Source of the DNA: Oscillospiraceae bacterium
Lineage (GTDB): Bacteria > Bacillota > Clostridia > Oscillospirales > Ruminococcaceae
Assembly (NCBI GenBank): GCA_017483465.1
Contig: JAFUWN010000011.1
Coordinates: 32,961 to 96,960, forward strand
Direction of reading: 5' to 3'
DNA length: 64,000 nt
The translations under genes were made by a program, and so were the position numbers. Below are positions 60,321 through 64,000 of this stretch, piece by piece. The notes beneath the pieces were generated by a model. That model saw only the letters and a list, made by a program, of their open reading frames with translations, searched no databases and was not told the origin of the DNA. The stretch's first letter is position 1. Every line of letters begins with the position of its first letter.

Positions 60321-60340
60321 GATTGTTCCTCCTGATGATA

Positions 60341-61261
60341 TTATTCAATATTTTGAATCTGCTCTCTGATTTTTTCAATTTCGGATTTGATATCCACAAC
60401 AATTGCCGTGATATTCACATCCTGAATCTTAGAGCCGATGGTATTGACTTCCCTGTTCATTTCCTGTACTAAGAAATCCAGTTTTCTGCCGACACTTTCC
60501 GGCTGGCCGATCAGCGTTTTCAGCTGGGAGATATGACTTTTCAATCTGACAGTTTCTTCATCGACAGCTGTTTTTTCGGAGAATACAGCGGCTTCTGTCA
60601 GGATACGCTGTTCATCAATTACCGCACTCTGGAGAATTTCAGAAAGCTTTGTATAGAGCCGTTCTCTGTATTTTTCAGTCAGTTCAGGGGCTTTTTCTTC
60701 GATCACAGCAACCCGAGAGAGAATATATTCTGCACGGCTGAGAACATCTTCTGCGAGTTTTTTGCCCTCGGTTTCACGCATCTGCACGAAGGCATTCAGA
60801 GCCTCCTGTGTCACTTCCAGCACAGCCCTGCGGATTTCTTCTTCATCGTCCTGTATTTTTTCAACACGGAAAATATCCGGCAGATGGAGAATGCTTGCCC
60901 ATTTCATGAGCATTTCTTCTTCATCGCCCTGCATGTCGTCCATAAGGGAATAGTCAGTATTTTCCGGATTCATGTTATAATTTCTCATGGCATCCAGATA
61001 GCCTTTGACGATTTCGTCATTGACTTTAATATCGGCTTTTTTGCCCTCGATCAGATTGATTGTCACAGCAATCTCGACTTTGCCTCTGGAAGTTTTGGTC
61101 TTGATGAGCGATTTTAATTCTTCTTCCAGATACGTATAATTCCGGCCGATCCGGACATTCTGTTCCAGGAATCTGGAATTGACAGATTTATTTTCAACGA
61201 GAATATCTCTGCCGTCTGTCTGTTTCTGAGCCCGTCCGTAGCCAGTCATGCTTTTAATCAT
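60341..61261 (-). CDS. yicC: YicC/YloC family endoribonuclease, 306 aa
   Basis: The signature start is IKSMTGYGRAQKQ and the C-terminus has the helical part RKLDFLVQEMNREVNTIGSKIQD, which holds the family's RNase active site. A long Glu-rich middle section precedes it. Length near 293 of relatives. The start at 61261 is set by AAGGAG about 12 nt upstream. It is the first gene of the long yicC-gmk-rpoZ... block, with its own promoter. Confidence 0.93.
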   Translation of the reverse strand: MIKSMTGYGRAQKQTDGRDILVENKSVNSRFLEQNVRIGRNYTYLEEELKSLIKTKTSRGKVEIAVTINLIEGKKADIKVNDEIVKGYLDAMRNYNMNPENTDYSLMDDMQGDEEEMLMKWASILHLPDIFRVEKIQDDEEEIRRAVLEVTQEALNAFVQMRETEGKKLAEDVLSRAEYILSRVAVIEEKAPELTEKYRERLYTKLSEILQSAVIDEQRILTEAAVFSEKTAVDEETVRLKSHISQLKTLIGQPESVGRKLDFLVQEMNREVNTIGSKIQDVNITAIVVDIKSEIEKIREQIQNIE

Positions 61262-61311
61262 AAATTTTGTCATCTCCTTCTGCATTTTCAGATAGTTTAT
61301 CCAATTATAAT

Positions 61312-61340
61312 AGTATACCACATTCTGAGAAAAAAATCAA
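61312..61340 (-). promoter_or_regulatory. SigmaA promoter of the yicC block
   Basis: On the minus strand TTGATT (61335-61340), 17-bp spacer, TATACT (61312-61317). Confidence 0.75.
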
Positions 61341-61420
61341 GTAAAATTATCAATATTTTTCAGAACACGGCAGATATTTTTTTATTCACTCTGTCGGGAA
61401 AAATTTTTTGATAAAAATAC

Positions 61421-61449
61421 TTGCTTTTTTATTAATTTTATGTTATAAT
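61421..61449 (+). promoter_or_regulatory. SigmaA promoter of the YPKRARG gene
   Basis: TTGCTT (61421-61426), 17-bp spacer, TATAAT (61444-61449). Confidence 0.8.
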
Positions 61450-61489
61450 AATCTTAGCACAGGGGACGGCACCCATCACAAAAAACAGT

Positions 61490-61951
61490 GTGCATATGCT
61501 TATGGAGTTGATTTTTATTAAAACAATTCTTGTCAGAAATATTCTGAATCAGCCGATCGGTTATACTTATCCGAAACGTGCCAGAGGCCTGGTAAAACAC
61601 GGCCGTGCCGTATGGCTGAATGCAGAAGCTATTAAATTATTATATTCCCAGAAAGGAGAAATTACCATGACTGCAAAACAGGCTCTCATTGCCGCCGTGA
61701 ACGAAATGTCCGAAACGCAGGTTCACGCTTTGCTGGTATTTTTAGATACATTTCAGAATCATCCTGCTGAAATCAAAACAATTCCAGAAACTTCCGGAGA
61801 TTCTGCCGGAACTTCCGGAATCGATCCCGTCCGTGCCGGTATGATGCAGACACTTCAGGAACGCATGAATGCTCTGGATTACTCCAGCCCGAATGCCGAA
61901 AACGTCCTGAAAGAACTCAAAGACATGCTCAATATGCTGCTTCGTGTATGA
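61490..61951 (+). CDS. Unknown protein with GYTYPKRARGLVKHGRA domain, up to 153 aa
   Basis: The N-terminal third carries TILVRNILNQPIGYTYPKRARGLVKHGRAVWLN (residues about 12-44), a conserved short domain of unknown role in Clostridia. The rest is helical and acidic. The start is unclear: GTG at 61490 and ATG codons at 61496 and 61502 have no ribosome binding site, while GGAG at about 61504-61507 points to ATT at 61517, where homologues would have ATG (MKTILVRN). An internal ATG at 61667 with a perfect AGAAAGGAG is in frame (residue 60) and could give a 94-aa form. Confidence 0.65.
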   Translation: MHMLMELIFIKTILVRNILNQPIGYTYPKRARGLVKHGRAVWLNAEAIKLLYSQKGEITMTAKQALIAAVNEMSETQVHALLVFLDTFQNHPAEIKTIPETSGDSAGTSGIDPVRAGMMQTLQERMNALDYSSPNAENVLKELKDMLNMLLRV

Positions 61952-62010
61952 TTTTCTGAATTCCGGATATACTCTTTCTGTATTCCTGATACAGAAAGGA
62001 GCTGAATTTC

Positions 62011-62217
62011 ATGAAAAAATATCCCGAACCGCACAGACAGGGAAAAGAACATTTCCCGTTCTCACAGGAAAAAAACGCACAGGGCGAATTATACTGTGCT
62101 TCTCAGACAGAAATGACCGGCCTGATTCCTTCCGGACATCCTGACGAGGATGAGCGTGACAATTATCAGCATATTTTCCCCTATCTGCCGCCTTATCCGG
62201 ACGGTACGCCGGCATAA
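62011..62217 (+). CDS. Unknown small protein, 68 aa
   Basis: No family recognised. Rich in Pro, Tyr, His and Glu (KKYPEPHRQGKEHFPF at the start; ending FPYLPPYPDGTPA), without a membrane segment. AGAAAGGAG lies 9 nt before the ATG, so it is probably translated. It follows the GYTYPKRARG gene by 59 bp and is followed by a strong terminator. Confidence 0.55.
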   Translation: MKKYPEPHRQGKEHFPFSQEKNAQGELYCASQTEMTGLIPSGHPDEDERDNYQHIFPYLPPYPDGTPA

Positions 62218-62231
62218 ATCCCGAAAAATTC

Positions 62232-62272
62232 ATCAGTCTTTCCTGTTTTTTGCAGAAAAGACTGATTTTTTT
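62232..62272 (+). terminator. Terminator before the rplU promoter
   Basis: ATCAGTCTTT (62232-62241) and AAAGACTGAT (62257-62266) with an inner CTG/CAG pair, followed by T6. Confidence 0.9.
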
Positions 62273-62293
62273 AAAAAAATTTCCTTTCAGGGC

Positions 62294-62322
62294 TTGACAA
62301 AACCGTTTTTTTATGTTAAAAT
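62294..62322 (+). promoter_or_regulatory. SigmaA promoter of rplU-prp-rpmA
   Basis: TTGACA (62294-62299), 17-bp spacer, TAAAAT (62317-62322). Confidence 0.88.
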
Positions 62323-62328
62323 AAACTT

Positions 62329-62411
62329 GCCGCATGTGTCAGGCTTTTACAAGTGTATTCCCATACCGCCCGATGCAGCGAGTTTTTTCAGAAAAGGCAG
62401 GTGCAGAAATA
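62329..62411 (+). promoter_or_regulatory. rplU leader (L21 leader candidate)
   Basis: An approximately 80-nt leader between promoter and rplU. Its position matches the Rfam L21_leader of Firmicutes that is thought to bind L21. Conserved structure was not confirmed by eye; a covariance search is required. Confidence 0.4.
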
Positions 62412-62723
62412 ATGTACGCAGTCATTGAAACAGGCGGTAAGCAGGTGCGTGTGCAGGAAGGCGATGTTGTATTCATCGAAAAACTGAACGCTGCTGCTGA
62501 TGAAACCGTTAATTTTGACAAGGTTGTTGCTGTCAGCACAGACAACGGCCTGAAAATCGGTGCTCCTTACGTGGAGGGTGCTGCTGTAAAAGCAAAAGTA
62601 CTCAAGAACGGCAAGGCTAAGAAAATCACCGTTTTCACTTACAAGCCCAAGAAGGGTGAAAAGCGTAAGATGGGTCACAGACAGCCCTACACTCAGGTGC
62701 AGATCGAAGCTATCAACGCATGA
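62412..62723 (+). CDS. rplU: 50S ribosomal protein L21, 103 aa
   Basis: A 50S protein binding 23S rRNA and L20. The family signature [18 protein letters not shown] begins the protein, with [24 protein letters not shown] and RQPYTQVQI at the C-terminus. Length normal. The start at 62412 has an AGGCAGGTG before it; the longer frame at 62334 lies in the leader. The stop overlaps the prp start (ATGA). Confidence 0.97.
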   Translation: MYAVIETGGKQVRVQEGDVVFIEKLNAAADETVNFDKVVAVSTDNGLKIGAPYVEGAAVKAKVLKNGKAKKITVFTYKPKKGEKRKMGHRQPYTQVQIEAINA

Positions 62724-63058
62724 TTTACGCTGTTTTTGAATCGGAAAACGGCAGTCTCTGCCGCTGTTCCGTCAAGGGACATGCAGGGTTTGCAGATGCA
62801 GGACAGGATATTGTCTGTGCGGCTGTCTCGTCGGCAGTACAGCTGACAGCGAACCTGATTACAGAATCTTTTCAGGAACAGGCAGATATTTCCGCAGATG
62901 ACAATCTGATCAGAATTATTCTGAAACAGCCGGATTCCGGCAGTGCTTCCCTCTTGCTGGAGGGTCTGTTCACACATCTGCAATATATTTCAGAAGATTA
63001 TCCCAAGACGATTACACTAAAAAAATCTCAAATTCCGGAGGTGGAAAATAATGCTTAG
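62720..63058 (+). CDS. prp: Ribosomal-processing cysteine protease Prp, 112 aa
   Basis: Cleaves the N-terminal extension of L27. The catalytic pair is His21 ([12 protein letters not shown]) and Cys33 ([11 protein letters not shown]). Gene order rplU-prp-rpmA is that of Bacillus and Staphylococcus. It overlaps rplU by 4 bp and rpmA by 8 bp. Confidence 0.93.
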   Translation: MIYAVFESENGSLCRCSVKGHAGFADAGQDIVCAAVSSAVQLTANLITESFQEQADISADDNLIRIILKQPDSGSASLLLEGLFTHLQYISEDYPKTITLKKSQIPEVENNA

Positions 63059-63329
63059 AATCAGTATGCAGTTTTTTGCACATAAAAAAGGTATGGGTTC
63101 TACCAAGAACGGACGTGATTCCGAATCCAAAAGACTCGGCGTAAAGCGTGCAGACGGTCAGTTTGTAACCGCAGGCAATATTATCGTTCGTCAGCGTGGC
63201 ACTCACATTCATCCTGGTGTTGGTGTCGGCCGTGGCTCTGACGATACTCTGTTTGCAACCGTAGACGGCAGAGTAAAATTCGAGCGCTGGGGTCGTGACC
63301 GTAAACGTGTCAGCGTTTACGCCGACTAA
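63051..63329 (+). CDS. rpmA: 50S ribosomal protein L27 precursor, 92 aa
   Basis: The mature L27 has [22 protein letters not shown] and [15 protein letters not shown]. The first ten residues, [10 protein letters not shown], form the Firmicutes extension cut by Prp after QFFA, leaving His-Lys-Lys at the new end. Length normal. GGAGG lies upstream within the end of prp. Confidence 0.97.
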   Translation: MLRISMQFFAHKKGMGSTKNGRDSESKRLGVKRADGQFVTAGNIIVRQRGTHIHPGVGVGRGSDDTLFATVDGRVKFERWGRDRKRVSVYAD

Positions 63330-63344
63330 GATTGTGAAACACAT

Positions 63345-63380
63345 CAAATCCCGGGCTTTTTCCGAAAGCTTGGGATTTTG
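63345..63380 (+). terminator. Hairpin between rpmA and obgE, attenuating terminator
   Basis: CAAATCCC/GGGATTTTG and an inner GCTTT/AAAGC form a stepped stem (63345-63380), followed by TTTTG. It may reduce but not stop transcription into obgE. Confidence 0.65.
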
Positions 63381-63404
63381 TTTTGAACGGAAAGGGCTGA
63401 AACT

Positions 63405-64000
63405 ATGAATACGTTCGTTGACAAAGCCAGAATTAAAATCAAGGCCGGAGACGGCGGAGACGGTGCAGTCTCCTTCCACAGAGAAAAATATGTCGCAGCC
63501 GGAGGGCCTGACGGCGGTGACGGTGGCAGCGGCGGCAATGTGATCTTTCAGGCAGATGATAATCTTTCGTCTCTGATTGATTTCCGGTATAAAAGAAAAT
63601 ATATCGCTCAGAACGGTGAAAACGGCCGGGCGAAACGCTGCACCGGAAAAAGTGCGGAAGATTTAATTATCAAAGTTCCCAGGGGCACCCTTGTGAAAGA
63701 TGCCGAAACAGGCCGCATTATGGCAGATATGTCTGACGATCAGCCGCATGTTCTGGCAAAAGGCGGCAGAGGCGGCAAAGGCAATTCCAATTTTGCAACT
63801 TCTACCCGTCAGATTCCCCGGTTTGCAAAGCCCGGTTTCCCCGGCGAGAGCTTTGATGTCACGCTTGAACTCAAGCTTCTTGCGGATGTCGGACTTGTCG
63901 GATTCCCGAATGTCGGCAAATCGACTCTGATTTCGGTCGTCAGTGCCGCAAAGCCGAAAATTGCAAATTATCATTTTACGACTCTAACCCCTGTCTTAGG
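63405..64000 (+). CDS. obgE: GTPase ObgE (5' part, runs off the window)
   Basis: The Obg domain starts [22 protein letters not shown] with the glycine-rich repeats ([20 protein letters not shown]) that form its glycine-rich helices. The GTPase domain begins [19 protein letters not shown] near the edge. Obg couples ribosome assembly, stress and, in spore formers, sporulation. AAAGGG lies 7 nt before the ATG. About 199 codons are visible; the full protein is usually about 430 residues. Confidence 0.97.
   Translation, partial: MNTFVDKARIKIKAGDGGDGAVSFHREKYVAAGGPDGGDGGSGGNVIFQADDNLSSLIDFRYKRKYIAQNGENGRAKRCTGKSAEDLIIKVPRGTLVKDAETGRIMADMSDDQPHVLAKGGRGGKGNSNFATSTRQIPRFAKPGFPGESFDVTLELKLLADVGLVGFPNVGKSTLISVVSAAKPKIANYHFTTLTPVL

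Overview
The window looks like a chromosomal segment from a low-to-moderate GC Gram-positive Clostridia bacterium, most likely a Ruminococcus-type member of the Oscillospiraceae. The reasons are: strong AGGAGG-type ribosome binding sites; sigmaA-type promoters with an almost invariant 17-bp spacer; a Bacillus/Clostridia gene order (yicC-gmk-rpoZ-priA-def-fmt-rsmB-rlmN-stp-prkC-rsgA-thiN-spoVM); an L27 precursor with its Prp protease; and families typical of Clostridia (HemZ, DUF2325, DUF3793, DUF4250, the TIGR03960-type radical SAM protein with its DUF2344 partner). The species assignment is inference. There is no insertion sequence, prophage, CRISPR array or rRNA operon; this is core chromosome with small accessory islands.

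Layout. 1-3.8 kb (minus): an ECF sigma/anti-sigma operon with the first codons of a third membrane gene, preceded by an operon of a shortened solute-binding-like protein and a kinase-free PASTA protein. 4-6 kb (plus): an AraC regulator followed by DUF2325 and DUF3793 genes, with a 21-bp-phased direct repeat at their promoter. 6-7.4 kb (minus): small unknown genes. 7.5-11.5 kb (plus): pgk, a small unknown gene, tpiA and gpmI; eno lies apart at 20-21.4 kb (minus). 11.5-20 kb: HAD hydrolase, CLC transporter, an apparently catalytically dead VanY-like protein, PflX-like radical SAM protein, ATP-grasp protein, tRNA-Leu, a uridine-kinase-like protein, EamA transporter and a lipoprotein. 21.6-27 kb (plus): unknown gene, HD hydrolase, a probable regulatory leader ORF with metY, a cation-efflux protein and an RlmD-like methyltransferase.

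27-61 kb is almost entirely minus strand. In order of transcription from the right: the yicC to spoVM block; a small operon with a SpoIVFB-like protease and the radical SAM/DUF2344 pair; rplS with its leader; the lepB-lepB-rbgA-rnhB-yraN-thrC-phosphoesterase operon; the tig-clpP-clpX and lon-ysxC protein-quality block; and yerC, then MBL-hemZ-HAD-unknown-SMI1. 61.4-64 kb (plus): two small unknown genes, then rplU-prp-rpmA and the start of obgE.

Genes in the operons are very tightly packed: many junctions are 4-bp ATGA or GTGA/TTGA overlaps, implying translational coupling. The signals I consider most worth following are: the metY leader (22-codon ORF ending in Cys-stop with a nested stem, behind a LysR-like palindrome); the AraC/DUF2325/DUF3793 locus; spoVM and a SpoIVFB-like protease that share an upstream motif; and the shortened or catalytically altered proteins (solute-binding, VanY-like, SpoIVFA-like).
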